Positions 41,724 to 50,321 are shown, numbered from the stretch's first letter. The stretch: 64,000 nucleotides of DNA from a bacterium (GCA_030690415.1 JAUYGZ010000019.1:124001-188000), one strand, 5' to 3'. A program made the numbers and translations. Notes: generated by a model not told the origin, from the letters alone.

Positions 41724-41739
41724 GGAGAGTATACTCTCC
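41724..41739. promoter_or_regulatory. 16-bp perfect palindrome upstream of dcd
   Basis: GGAGAGTATACTCTCC is its own reverse complement. It lies between divergent genes, 47 bases before the dcd start. It could be an operator or a repeat relic; TATACT within it resembles a -10. Confidence 0.4.
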
Positions 41740-41745
41740 CAGTTC

Positions 41746-41780
41746 CTACAATCTACAACCTACAAGCTACTCCCTACAAC
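41746..41780. repeat. Five CTACAAC-type heptamers before dcd
   Basis: CTACAAT, CTACAAC, CTACAAG, CTACTCC, CTACAAC in exact 7-base register, then CTAGCT and the dcd ATG at 41,787. The array takes the place of the ribosome binding site, as before the TraG-like gene. Confidence 0.8.
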
Positions 41781-41786
41781 CTAGCT

Positions 41787-42377
41787 ATGATCCTCTCCGA
41801 CCTCACCCTCCGCCAATACCTCTCCGACGGCACTATCACCGTCGAACCGCTGCATGATTATCAGATCCAACCGGCCTCCATCGACCTGCGCCTGGGCAAC
41901 CACTTCCTGGTCCTGGATCAGCACAGTATGGAGGTCATCACCATGGACACCCCCATCGAGTACCGGGAAATGACCAAAGAGGAAATCATCATCCCTCCCC
42001 AGTCCTTCATCCTGGCCACCACCATGGAGTTTATCAAGCTCCCGGCCAATATGACCGCCTTCGTGGAAGGCCGCAGCTCCATCGGGCGCATGGGACTCTT
42101 TATCCAAAATGCCGGATGGGTCGATCCCGGATTCGAAGGCGAAATCACCCTCGAGATCTTCAATGCCAACTCCCTCCCCATCAAGCTCAGCAGCGGAAGA
42201 CGTATCTGTCAGCTCGTTTTTGCCCAAATGGATCAGGCCACGAATAATCCCTATCAGGGTAAGTATCAGGGGCAAAGGAAGGCGAGGGGGAGTGAGGTGA
42301 GGAAAGACCCTGAATGGGAAAAAACAGCAACAGGCGTCATCTCAATACCCCAGCCAAAAGCCCACTCCAAAATATGA
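41787..42377 (+). CDS. dcd: dCTP deaminase
   Basis: Deaminates dCTP to dUTP, feeding dUTPase (dut, 16,807) and thymidylate synthesis. Start ATG 41,787 ([12 protein letters not shown]) fits the family; an in-frame ATG further upstream would translate the heptamers. Motifs: [29 protein letters not shown] and [15 protein letters not shown] with the catalytic Glu, then [14 protein letters not shown]. The C-terminus [15 protein letters not shown] is matched by a decayed copy at 43,182. Length 196 is normal. The stop overlaps the next start (ATGA), implying coupled translation with the NYN gene. Confidence 0.95.
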   Translation: MILSDLTLRQYLSDGTITVEPLHDYQIQPASIDLRLGNHFLVLDQHSMEVITMDTPIEYREMTKEEIIIPPQSFILATTMEFIKLPANMTAFVEGRSSIGRMGLFIQNAGWVDPGFEGEITLEIFNANSLPIKLSSGRRICQLVFAQMDQATNNPYQGKYQGQRKARGSEVRKDPEWEKTATGVISIPQPKAHSKI

Positions 42378-42907
42378 AAACAGATCATCTACACAACAAC
42401 CTCGCTTTTGTAGACGGGCAAAATATCCATATGGCTACCCGATCGGCTGATACACCGTGGCACATTGATTTGGCACGGTTTCGAGTCTATTTGAAACAGA
42501 AGTATCATGTCGAAAAAGCATACTACTTTTTGGGTTTTGTTCGTGAAGAATATCAGGATCTGTACGACAACATTCAGGAATCCGGATTCATCCTGAAATT
42601 CAGGGAGCATCATTCGGCTATGATTGGTAAAAAAAAGGGAAATGTGGATACGGATATTGTTTTCGATATTATGAAAAAATTGTATCGAAAAGAGAAATTC
42701 GATAACGTCATTCTCGTCTCAGGCGACGGGGACTACAAAATGCTGGTCGATTTTTTGATCGAAGAAAGGCGCTTCGAAAAGATACTCTTTCCGAATTTTA
42801 AAAAAGCTTCCTCACTGTACAAACAGATCACAAGAAAATACTGTGATGGGTTGGACAGAGATGGAGTGAAGGAAAAAATAGCAAAAAGAAAAGGGGGCCT
42901 TAGGTAA
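42374..42907 (+). CDS. NYN-domain (LabA/PIN-like) nuclease
   Basis: A 177-residue protein of the NYN/LabA family, PIN-like RNases. The acidic active site is visible: Asp in AFVDGQNIH (~13), Asp-Thr-Asp in [16 protein letters not shown] (~93), and [14 protein letters not shown] (~116). The start is ATG 42,374, overlapping the dcd stop. A Lys-rich tail follows. The overlap suggests it is expressed with dcd, but a functional link to nucleotide metabolism is not evident. Its lower GC and its place between dcd and a decayed dcd 3' end suggest insertion. Confidence 0.88.
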   Translation: MKTDHLHNNLAFVDGQNIHMATRSADTPWHIDLARFRVYLKQKYHVEKAYYFLGFVREEYQDLYDNIQESGFILKFREHHSAMIGKKKGNVDTDIVFDIMKKLYRKEKFDNVILVSGDGDYKMLVDFLIEERRFEKILFPNFKKASSLYKQITRKYCDGLDRDGVKEKIAKRKGGLR

Positions 42908-42928
42908 TTAGCCGTTCGGGTCCCTTTT
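42889..42928 (+). terminator. Terminator-like hairpin at the end of the NYN gene
   Basis: AAAAGGGGGCC (42,889-42,899) pairs with GGGTCCCTTTT (42,918-42,928) with one mismatch, the 3' arm ending in four T. The 5' arm is inside the coding end. Confidence 0.55.
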
Positions 42929-43181
42929 CGTCGTGATGGCTTTATATTATCAAAAAGTGCTCATATAGTCAATACTGCAAGCCCATGAGACCATGACTGG
43001 ATCACAACACAAAATCTAACCAATTTTCCTGATCAACAAGCTCCCATGAGGCTTCTGGATACTATTCACCCTATATTTGGATGATAAGGATTTTAGCTAT
43101 CATATCAGCTAAATTAATGCAAATTTGGCTAACAGCAATAGCCAAGCTATTATTTCCCTCCACTTTATTCCCTCAACGACA
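42929..43181. other. Intergenic region with two hairpins
   Basis: No gene is visible. Two well-formed hairpins lie close together: TTTAGCT - ATCATATC - AGCTAAA (43,092-43,113) and TTGGCT - AACAGCAAT - AGCCAA (43,125-43,145). They are not followed by T-runs and could be an RNA element, a protein site, or relics beside the decayed dcd end. Confidence 0.35.
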
Positions 43182-43237
43182 AACAACCCCTACCTGGGCA
43201 AGTACCAGGGGCAGAGGAAAGCGAAGCTCACATCTAC
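43182..43237 (+). pseudogene. Decayed 3' end of a second dcd
   Basis: Fifteen codons (43,182-43,226) read [15 protein letters not shown], against [15 protein letters not shown] at the end of dcd; 13 of 15 residues match. Of nine codon differences seven are synonymous, so the two copies diverged while both were under protein-level selection. The upstream part of the second copy is gone. The relic abuts the 3' end of the DUF4256 gene. Confidence 0.7.
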
Positions 43238-44074
43238 CTAGACCCTTAGCGAGCAGCGGAAAGCGCAACGAGAATCGTAAGTGATCACATCAGGCTGAAC
43301 CACGTAGGCACTACCAGTTACCTGAAGCCCACCGAGCGCATCGCCCGCCTTTAATACATCTTGTGACGTCTTTAGCCATACCCATGGCGTCTCATCCATA
43401 GGGATTTGTAGACTGTTTCCAATCATTTCATAATCTTCAGGAGACATCAGTTGGGCCCCCATTTCAGAGGCTTTTGTTACAGCCTGCACGTAACTCACGT
43501 TCCTACGACTTGAGACTTGCTTTGACAAATCTCCAAAGATGAAATTTTCTCCTTCCACTTTATACAGATCAGGAGCACCTCCCGATTCTTCCATAGCCTT
43601 CAAGGTATCGATTTTCTCAGGATGCGCGGTCAGTTTCATTGCAATTTTGCTCCATTCCACGCCATCCCTATTAGCAATACGGTATTCATTGCGTTCATAC
43701 CTTCCTTTGAGCATTGCCATAAAAGCAACTTGCTCTGGGGAAAGCTCCGTGGAATAAGCTAATTCTGCTTGTACCACTAATGCTGCTTCTGCCTCAGCTT
43801 GAGCTTGTTCTAGCATAGAGAACCTAACCTCCATTCCTGATGCTTTCAAAACAGCTTCTACAAGTGCAAGAACTTCATTTCTCTTTCCCCGTAATTCCAG
43901 ATCTAATTGAATAGTTCCTCTGTTCAAAACAGCTCGTGCAACCGCAGCTTCAACTCCTGCAGAGACAGCAGCTCTTTCAGCCACTTCTACAGCTTGGTCT
44001 TTAAGCTGAACGTTATTAGTGGTCAATGATTCGGCTTTTGACTGAGAGGCATCTTTTCCTGTTTCTGCTGACAT
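43238..44074 (-). CDS. DUF4256-family protein
   Basis: The 278-residue product has a helical, Ala/Glu-rich N-terminal extension (~1-110) and then a DUF4256-like domain (~115-278): MLKGRYERNEYR, DGVEWSKIAMKLTAHPEKIDTLKAMEESGGAPDLY, NVSYVQAVTKASEMGAQLMSPEDYEMIG, and WVWLKTSQDVLKAGDALGG, ending CAFRCSLRV where relatives end near RGFRGSLRV. Function of the family is unknown. The domain lacks some residues between the last two blocks compared with other members as I recall them. It has its own promoter. The stop overlaps the edge of the dcd relic. Confidence 0.75.
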   Translation of the reverse strand: MSAETGKDASQSKAESLTTNNVQLKDQAVEVAERAAVSAGVEAAVARAVLNRGTIQLDLELRGKRNEVLALVEAVLKASGMEVRFSMLEQAQAEAEAALVVQAELAYSTELSPEQVAFMAMLKGRYERNEYRIANRDGVEWSKIAMKLTAHPEKIDTLKAMEESGGAPDLYKVEGENFIFGDLSKQVSSRRNVSYVQAVTKASEMGAQLMSPEDYEMIGNSLQIPMDETPWVWLKTSQDVLKAGDALGGLQVTGSAYVVQPDVITYDSRCAFRCSLRV

Positions 44075-44108
44075 AATTGGGATGGTTATGACATGACGAA
44101 GAGTGGCC

Positions 44109-44136
44109 AGTTTATGTAATATTTACGTATTGTCAA
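44109..44136 (-). promoter_or_regulatory. Promoter of the DUF4256 gene
   Basis: On the minus strand TTGACA (44,131-44,136), a 16-base spacer and TAAACT (44,109-44,114) precede the ATG at 44,074. Confidence 0.55.
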
Positions 44137-44168
44137 GTCGGTCGGTTACCAGATTTCAATTTCCACCC

Positions 44169-45197
44169 TCATCCGCCCTCTTCCCCCAACACCACCAGCT
44201 GCCCACACCCCCCATCAATCTCCCTCCCCAAACTTTTTCGAATTGTGGAAAGAATGCCGGCCTTTTTCAACCGTGCCTGGAAATCCAGCGTCCTGGCCTC
44301 TGAAGCCCTGTTGTAAGCCAGATTATTCACCTCGTTCCAGGGAATCAGATTGACCTTATAACGGTCAATGCCCTTAAGAAACCGAGAGAAAGCCTCCACA
44401 TCCTGCGCCCCGTCATTCTTCCCCTCAAGCATCAGGTACTCAAAAGTCAGGTAATGATTCCGATTGCCATACCGCAGCAGATACTGCTTACACCAGGCCT
44501 GAAGCTCATCTACGGGACGCTGATTTGCCACCGGCATATGTTCAGCTCGCTTCGTTTGATCCGCGTAATGCAGCGATATCGCCACCCGGACATCCGGCCA
44601 CGATTCATCCTCTAAGATGCGATCCATACCCCTCTTCACCCCCACCGTCGAGACCGTAACCTTCGTCTTACCGATCCCCATATGGTCAACAAATGACCAC
44701 ATGGCATCCCGGACCGCATCATAATTATTCAAGGGCTCCCCCATGCCCATCATCACCACATTGCTCAATCGCCCCGATACATGAGGATTCGTATGCAAAA
44801 ACTGTCTCCAATAGCGCATTTGATCGACAATCTCATCAACCGTCAAATCACGGGAAAAACCCATGGTCCCCGTCGCGCAAAAATCACAGGCCATCGCGCA
44901 GCCAACCTGGGAGGACACACAGGCGGTCCAGTCTCCCTTGGAATTAACCATTAGCACCGATTCAATCAATTTACCATCATCCAAGCGAAAAAGTCCCTTA
45001 TGAGCCGTCTGAGAAGCTTGAAGCCGAACACTCGTCAGACTCATCCAGGGGAATTGAACCTTAAACTCTTCCCTCATCCCCTTCGGGAGCGTCGTCACCT
45101 CATCCCAACCGGAAATAGCAGGGTCAAACCAGGCTGTTCGGATTTGCTGCTGGCGAAAACGGGGAAGATTGGACTCAGAAAAAAGTTGGCTGAACAC
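44169..45197 (-). CDS. rlmN: 23S rRNA (adenine2503-C2)/tRNA methyltransferase RlmN
   Basis: Radical-SAM methyltransferase that methylates C2 of A2503 in 23S rRNA and A37 in some tRNAs. The radical-SAM cluster motif CAMACDFCATG (CxxxCxxC, ~100-110) follows SSQVGCAMA. Other family blocks are MGMGEPLNNYDAV, TVSTVGVKRGMDRI, RVAISLHYADQTKRAEHMPV, LTFEYLMLEGKND and the C-terminal GGCGQLV with the catalytic Cys. Length 342 is normal. It is transcribed alone on the minus strand. Confidence 0.96.
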   Translation of the reverse strand: MFSQLFSESNLPRFRQQQIRTAWFDPAISGWDEVTTLPKGMREEFKVQFPWMSLTSVRLQASQTAHKGLFRLDDGKLIESVLMVNSKGDWTACVSSQVGCAMACDFCATGTMGFSRDLTVDEIVDQMRYWRQFLHTNPHVSGRLSNVVMMGMGEPLNNYDAVRDAMWSFVDHMGIGKTKVTVSTVGVKRGMDRILEDESWPDVRVAISLHYADQTKRAEHMPVANQRPVDELQAWCKQYLLRYGNRNHYLTFEYLMLEGKNDGAQDVEAFSRFLKGIDRYKVNLIPWNEVNNLAYNRASEARTLDFQARLKKAGILSTIRKSLGREIDGGCGQLVVLGEEGG

Positions 45198-45512
45198 AAG
45201 ACTTGGTAAGGAACAAGTCCAGAGTATAGCGCGAAACTATAATCAATTCCAGAGCTGGGGACACTTAGGGGTCAACGGCTCAAGATTGGGTGCGACGGGA
45301 TTTTCTGAGAAAACGAACAATATCACCCTTTCTGAGAGATCTTTTAAGCGGAAGATTTTGAACGGAACTCAAATCCTTATGAGAAACTTCCTTTTTCACC
45401 CGTTGAGATAACATCAAACAAGAAAAATTACCCAAAAGTCCACGCATACATCACCATTCACAGCCCAACTGAGGAAGTGTTGCACCACACCTCATCCCGA
45501 GAAAAAGAAATC
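45198..45512. other. Intergenic region containing a decayed gene end
   Basis: No intact gene is visible. The part near 45,220-45,250 may hold the rlmN promoter (TATACT on the minus strand), without a good -35. The part at 45,428-45,508 contains the relic described separately. The remaining sequence shows nothing I can interpret. Confidence 0.4.
45428..45508 (-). pseudogene. Decayed 3' end of a second dipZ-like gene
   Basis: On the minus strand the last codons read YAWTFG-stop (45,428-45,448), exactly as at the end of the DipZ-like gene (46,963). In a 24-base comparison the two sites differ at two positions, and codon differences such as TAC/TAT and ACG/ACT are synonymous. Further upstream a KISFSRDEV segment weakly parallels KLFFLSEHDQV but an in-frame stop and gaps interrupt it. 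Confidence 0.55.
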
Positions 45513-46844
45513 TTAATTCTCCTCAAGAACCGGACCACTTACTCCCAAACCAGCTGAGTTCAATTGGAAAGGTTGTGCGTAAAAAGTTGGCCCACCAAGC
45601 CAAGTGACCATTACCGTATTGTGTGACAAGAGGTGTAGAGTAGGCGCAGATTCACCAGAACCCGTAGAGGTAATTTTAAATTCGTTTCCCAACCTACTGA
45701 GATTGGAATCAAACAGCTGAGCCTTGATGTCCTTGCCATCTGACCATGTCATAAGAGTAATTCCAGACGGAAAAGTAAGAACAGCTGTTCGCCGTACTCT
45801 ATCATTATTATAATTCCCACTCACAATATTATACCCCCGAACAATAGGAGTCGAATTAACAACAAAACTTGGTTTAAGAACTCCATTAGGAGTCACATAC
45901 TGGGCATCGGATTTCTCTCCAGTCCCCCCCACTAAGAGAAAACTCCCGTCTGTGCTCAACACGCCATTCAGTCTTCCATAACTACTTTTACCTGGTGCGG
46001 CAGGGGGGGTTAAGTTGACTTTAGATCCGATATCTTGCAAAACAACCGATCCGTCATAAAGGATTACCTTGGCATAGGCACTCGTATCGAGTTTAGTCTG
46101 CCACGCAATCAATATCTTACCATTATTCACGTCCACCGTTGGACTATGCTGAAAAGTCAATCCATTATCCGCATTATTATTAACCTTTATTTCCGTAGTT
46201 CCTTGGTTGTTATTAAAGGAATACATTCTCATATAGACATCTGCCTGACCCACCGGCTGTCCCGGAGCTGGCTGACCATTATAAGCAATAGCATACATTC
46301 CCGTAGAAGGGTCACCGTCAACAGAAGGATTAGAGTAAGCCATTGATTTGTTACTAGTTATTGCAACCTTAGCACCTTGTGGAAGAGGAGCTGACTGACT
46401 CGTCAATCCTGGCAAAAAGGACCTTTTAAAAATCTGTCGAGTCCCCTGGGAAACACTTCCCTGGGGAACCCACACAACCACAAACTTACCCAACGAAGAC
46501 ATAAATACGCTTGGAGAATCCGCACCATTGGTTCTCTCATCATCAATCTTAAATGGGCCCCCAACCGGATTACCCTTCGGATCAAAAAGCTGTCCAAAAA
46601 GAGTCGAATCACTAAATGCAACCCAGACAGCAATAGAGTTTCCATCAGGAGCAGTAGAAACCGCATGATAACCATAAGTATTAATACCAGATGCAACTAT
46701 TTTTGGTGCCCCCAAAGCGTTAAGAGAATTTGAGTTTATGGGCGCCACGATGCGCGTCTGAAAAAACCGCTCCCTCACAGGCCCCACCAATATCAAAACC
46801 ACTACCAAAAGAATACCAAAAATAAGAAAATAGCTTTTTTTCAT
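45513..46844 (-). CDS. Exported beta-rich repeat protein
   Basis: The 443-residue product has a signal anchor (~1-22) followed by repeated 45-60-residue beta modules that suggest a beta-propeller: STAPDGNSIAVWVAF, LGKFVVVWVPQ, NGKILIAWQTK, GITLMTWSDG, HNTVMVTWLGG, each followed by a pattern like GQLFDPKGNPVGGPF. Proteins of this shape are often surface-bound and of unknown ligand. The gene lies between the intact DipZ-like gene and a decayed copy of its 3' end, so it may have been inserted there. AT content is higher than in its neighbours. Confidence 0.65.
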   Translation of the reverse strand: MKKSYFLIFGILLVVVLILVGPVRERFFQTRIVAPINSNSLNALGAPKIVASGINTYGYHAVSTAPDGNSIAVWVAFSDSTLFGQLFDPKGNPVGGPFKIDDERTNGADSPSVFMSSLGKFVVVWVPQGSVSQGTRQIFKRSFLPGLTSQSAPLPQGAKVAITSNKSMAYSNPSVDGDPSTGMYAIAYNGQPAPGQPVGQADVYMRMYSFNNNQGTTEIKVNNNADNGLTFQHSPTVDVNNGKILIAWQTKLDTSAYAKVILYDGSVVLQDIGSKVNLTPPAAPGKSSYGRLNGVLSTDGSFLLVGGTGEKSDAQYVTPNGVLKPSFVVNSTPIVRGYNIVSGNYNNDRVRRTAVLTFPSGITLMTWSDGKDIKAQLFDSNLSRLGNEFKITSTGSGESAPTLHLLSHNTVMVTWLGGPTFYAQPFQLNSAGLGVSGPVLEEN

Positions 46845-46962
46845 ATCCTATTATGGAAAGAAGAAATAAACGGAGCACATAGGCAAGAATCTCACAAAAG
46901 AGAGAAAAATCAAAGAGTATAATCTCGACAAGGAAATGTGATGTTTAGTCATACTTTTTCTA

Positions 46963-48756
46963 TTACCCAAACGTCCACGCGTACAGCTCCACCCCCGAAC
47001 CCTGAAACTTCAACTCAATCGTATGCTCCTCCACCTGATCATGTTCGGACAAAAAGAAGAGCTTAAAATCATCAACCATCATCGAATCATCGAGCAACTC
47101 CCCATCTAACCAGACTTCGAAAGGCACCGGATCTCCCTGAAACCCCATCACCAGATTCGCCTGCCTGGCTCCATACATCAGGCCAATCGAAGCCTGCGAG
47201 CTCTGACTCACGACCTTTTCCCCATCAAACTTCCAGTCCCCCGTCAACCACCACTGATTCGTCTTGAGATCCGCAGGCTGAAAATAATGAGACCCTGCCG
47301 TGGAGACATCCTCCAGTGAAGCAAAAACCGCTTGAGAACTCCCAAAAGAAGCCAAAGACCCCGCTATCACATGCCGCTCTGTCCCCAAATAGGTTTCGCC
47401 CGTCATGATACCCCGACTGGGCACATCCACCTGAGAAAAATCAAGAGTGGGCTTCACTGATTTTCCTTCCGTCAGCAGATACTGAATCACCTCTTCCGTC
47501 TCCTCGTACCCCCCTTCGCCAAAATGCGTATAGCGAACATGACCCGACTGATCGATCAGATACTTCGCGGGCCAGAATCGATTATTGTAAGCCCTCCAAG
47601 TCTTGAAATCATTATCCTGAAAAACCGGATACTCGAGAGCAAACTCCTTGACCTTGGCCTGAACGTTTTCAAAAACATGCTCGAAAGCAAACTCCGGCGC
47701 GTGAGCTCCGATGATCACCAGTCCTTGATCAGCATACTGCTGATGCAGAGCCTTCAGAGCCGGTAAAGTGCGGATACAATTGATGCAGGAATAGGTCCAG
47801 AAATCGATCATCACCACCTTTCTTTCAGCCTGAAGCTCCGCAAGCGTGAGTGGAGGACTATTGATCCAATTTTGAGGGTCCACCAACTCAGGAGCCGGAT
47901 AATTCACATTCAAGAGTTTTCGAACCCGCTCCGCTTCAGGTGAAAGATTTCCCGGCATCACCTCATCCAGCATCCCGGGATCTTTTGAAACCTTCTTCAC
48001 CATATCCATGTCCCTTTCCGTGACATCAAGCCCGTCATCATACGACTCCACGAGAGCCTGATCAAACTTTGTAAAATCGATGTATCCATTATTGAGCAAA
48101 TACAGCTCGATTTTCTTATCTACTCCTGAGAGCACCAGTACTCCCACCACGATCAGGAGCAAACCAAGTCCCCTGCGAAACCAGGATGAAGGATTCGCGA
48201 ACCACCGGAACTTTCGCATGATGCGCTGTCCTCCATAGCCGATCAGGAGCAAGGGAAGAAACAATCCCAGAGAATAAAACAGTAAAGCCGTAACGCCCGT
48301 CACCACACTTTGTGGCAGAACAACGGCCAATATCAGCGCATAGGTCGGAGAACAACTCGCGAACACCGGCCCCAAAGCAGCTCCCAACAAAACAAGTCCC
48401 TTCGATCCCTGAACCTGAGAAGCAGAACTGATGAGCTGCTGACTTTTTTCAAAGCCCAGCTTGATTGAAATCCAGGTCCAGGTATCGGGGAAGAGCAGTG
48501 TGAGTCCGAAGATGAGCACGACCACCCCCGCTACAGCTGTCCAAAACCCGGACGGAACCATGATCAGCAAGGTGCTGACTTTGAGCAGCAAGGTAAAAAC
48601 AAAAATCGACCCAATCAAGGATCCGGCGATAATCACAGGTCTCCATTTACCCCCACCGGACCAGGCTCCACCGAGGAGAACAGGGAGAATGGGAAGAACA
48701 CATGGGGTGAAGACTGTCAAAACACCCGCAAAAAAAGCAATAAGAAAAAGAGACAT
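46963..48756 (-). CDS. DipZ-like protein: CcdA membrane domain, thioredoxin domain and C-terminal beta domain
   Basis: A ~597-residue redox protein laid out like mycobacterial DipZ. The N-terminal CcdA/DsbD-type membrane domain (~1-215; first helix GVLTVFTPCVLPILP with the reactive Cys) carries electrons across the membrane. A TlpA-like thioredoxin domain (~295-440) has the redox pair in YSCINCIRTLPAL (~323-326). The C-terminal beta domain (~470-597) resembles a carbohydrate-binding fold (GLMYGARQANLVMGFQGDP). It should reduce or isomerise disulfides of exported proteins. The start could also be GTG 48,792, overlapping the stop of the PilB-like gene; I prefer ATG 48,756, close to the first helix. 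The end of the gene is duplicated as a relic at 45,428. Confidence 0.88.
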   Translation of the reverse strand: MSLFLIAFFAGVLTVFTPCVLPILPVLLGGAWSGGGKWRPVIIAGSLIGSIFVFTLLLKVSTLLIMVPSGFWTAVAGVVVLIFGLTLLFPDTWTWISIKLGFEKSQQLISSASQVQGSKGLVLLGAALGPVFASCSPTYALILAVVLPQSVVTGVTALLFYSLGLFLPLLLIGYGGQRIMRKFRWFANPSSWFRRGLGLLLIVVGVLVLSGVDKKIELYLLNNGYIDFTKFDQALVESYDDGLDVTERDMDMVKKVSKDPGMLDEVMPGNLSPEAERVRKLLNVNYPAPELVDPQNWINSPPLTLAELQAERKVVMIDFWTYSCINCIRTLPALKALHQQYADQGLVIIGAHAPEFAFEHVFENVQAKVKEFALEYPVFQDNDFKTWRAYNNRFWPAKYLIDQSGHVRYTHFGEGGYEETEEVIQYLLTEGKSVKPTLDFSQVDVPSRGIMTGETYLGTERHVIAGSLASFGSSQAVFASLEDVSTAGSHYFQPADLKTNQWWLTGDWKFDGEKVVSQSSQASIGLMYGARQANLVMGFQGDPVPFEVWLDGELLDDSMMVDDFKLFFLSEHDQVEEHTIELKFQGSGVELYAWTFG

Positions 48757-48788
48757 GTGAAAAAAGGGAAAAAGACCTCCCCAGTATA

Positions 48789-50321
48789 TCACGATCGAAC
48801 CACCGCCAACACCGCATCAACCGTTGTCTTCCCCTCTAACACCTTCAAATATCCATACTGCTCCATGGTCATCATCCCTGCCCTCACGGCTTCGGCCTGC
48901 ATCCGAACCTCATTGCCTTCATCACGGATAATAATTTCCCGAATCGCCTCATTCATTTTCAGGACTTCCATGACACCTACCCGACCCTTGTACCCCATGC
49001 CGTCACAACGCTTGCAAGCTCCGCCATTCCGATAGGCTTTATAAATTTGTGCCGTTTTCAAAGCCTTCTCAAACTCGAGCTTAACCGCGTCACTGGCACT
49101 GGAAAAAGCCGGAACCATCTGCTCCTGGACTACTCTCTGAGCTTCCGGATGGGGCTTGCGACAGTCAGTGCAGACCCGCTGAACCAGGCGCTGGGCAACA
49201 ATAAAAGCCAGGGCGTTCGCCGCCATATAGTCCTTGATCCCCATCTGAATCAGACGGGAAATAGAAGCTACTGCGGAATTCGTATGCAAAGTCGACCAAA
49301 CCACATGTCCTGTCAGCGCCGCGTCAAGCGCCGTCTCAGCCGTCTCCAGATCCCGCATTTCCCCCACCATGATCACATCCGGATCCTGTCGCAGCAAAGC
49401 TCGTAACACCCGAGCAAAATCTAAACCGATATCATGCCGAACCTGAGTCTGATTAACCCGGGCAACTTCCGCCTCAATCGGCTCTTCAATAGAACAGACA
49501 TTCTTCCCCGATCGATCCGTCTCCTGAAGAACAGAATACAGGGTCGTCGTCTTTCCCGATCCCGTGGGTCCCGTCACTATGTTAAATCCATACGGCAAAG
49601 CAATCGCCTCATGAAAAAAAGGACGATTGTAGGGATGAATATCAAGCATATCGAGATTACACTTGCTCACATCCGCCATTTGTCGGAGCACCACTTTTTC
49701 GAGCTGTTCATTCTTTTTAGTCACCGGATTGAATGAGATACGAAACTCATAATTCTTGCCATTGTGTACAAATGGCACACGACCATCCTGAGGAACCCTG
49801 GATTCATCAAGACGACAGTAAGAAAGGGTTTTCAATCGGCTCACCATCCCTTCATAGATACTCTTCCGGGGATCAATAATCATATCTCGACATTCTCCAT
49901 CAATACGAAAACGAACCCGGGAAACAAGCTTATGATCCACTTCATCGAGATCGATGTGAATGTCCGAAGCATCCATATCGATGCATCCTCCTAGAACTCT
50001 CTGAAGCTGCTCATTCGCATCACCGTCAATCAAATCCCAGGTATGACGAGACTCCACCGGTTTGGAAACGATTTCCTGCTGAGCATCAGGAACCGAATCT
50101 TCAGAACGCTCCTGCTCCAGTCCAGCACGAGTCACAATCTGATCAACCGTCGACTGAAGAGAAGGCTGCTGCTTCAAAAGCACCTCTAATGCAGAAATCT
50201 GCTGCTGATCTGCCACCTGCTTCAGCATCCCCATCTGCTGTTCATTCAAAACACCCCTTTGCTGAAAAAATGCAAGAACCTGATCCGATACGGCGGTACT
50301 ATAGATCATCTTTTTTCTCAT
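48789..50321 (-). CDS. pilB: PilB/GspE-type pilus assembly ATPase
   Basis: Secretion ATPase that drives extension of type IV pili or related systems. The 510-residue product has an N-terminal helical domain (~1-85), an N2 domain (~95-215: DMDASDIHIDLDE, GMVSRLKTLSYCRLDESRVPQDGR) and the catalytic domain with Walker A GPTGSGKTTTLYS (~250), DPDVIMVGEMRDLETAETALDAALTGH and a His box STLHTNSA. A zinc site has two Cys pairs (CTDC ~381, CKRC ~433). Downstream genes for coiled-coil proteins precede it in the same operon. No prepilin gene is visible here. Confidence 0.94.
   Translation of the reverse strand: MRKKMIYSTAVSDQVLAFFQQRGVLNEQQMGMLKQVADQQQISALEVLLKQQPSLQSTVDQIVTRAGLEQERSEDSVPDAQQEIVSKPVESRHTWDLIDGDANEQLQRVLGGCIDMDASDIHIDLDEVDHKLVSRVRFRIDGECRDMIIDPRKSIYEGMVSRLKTLSYCRLDESRVPQDGRVPFVHNGKNYEFRISFNPVTKKNEQLEKVVLRQMADVSKCNLDMLDIHPYNRPFFHEAIALPYGFNIVTGPTGSGKTTTLYSVLQETDRSGKNVCSIEEPIEAEVARVNQTQVRHDIGLDFARVLRALLRQDPDVIMVGEMRDLETAETALDAALTGHVVWSTLHTNSAVASISRLIQMGIKDYMAANALAFIVAQRLVQRVCTDCRKPHPEAQRVVQEQMVPAFSSASDAVKLEFEKALKTAQIYKAYRNGGACKRCDGMGYKGRVGVMEVLKMNEAIREIIIRDEGNEVRMQAEAVRAGMMTMEQYGYLKVLEGKTTVDAVLAVVRS

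Noticed and set aside
141-41780. Heptamer arrays as CRISPR repeats
   Set aside because: Units are 7 bases with no spacers and no cas genes are present.
41655-41786. ATG at 41,655 as the dcd start
   Set aside because: The extra 44 residues translate the palindrome and heptamers, and the family begins at MILSD.
22146-42377. UGA used as a glycine codon
   Set aside because: comEC, dcd and the PilB-like gene end sensibly at TGA, dcd and NYN overlap as ATGA, and no conserved protein continues in frame past a TGA. The standard code applies.
45220-45250. A sigma70 promoter for rlmN
   Set aside because: TATACT and TTGATT are only 12 bases apart on the minus strand, too close for a normal promoter.
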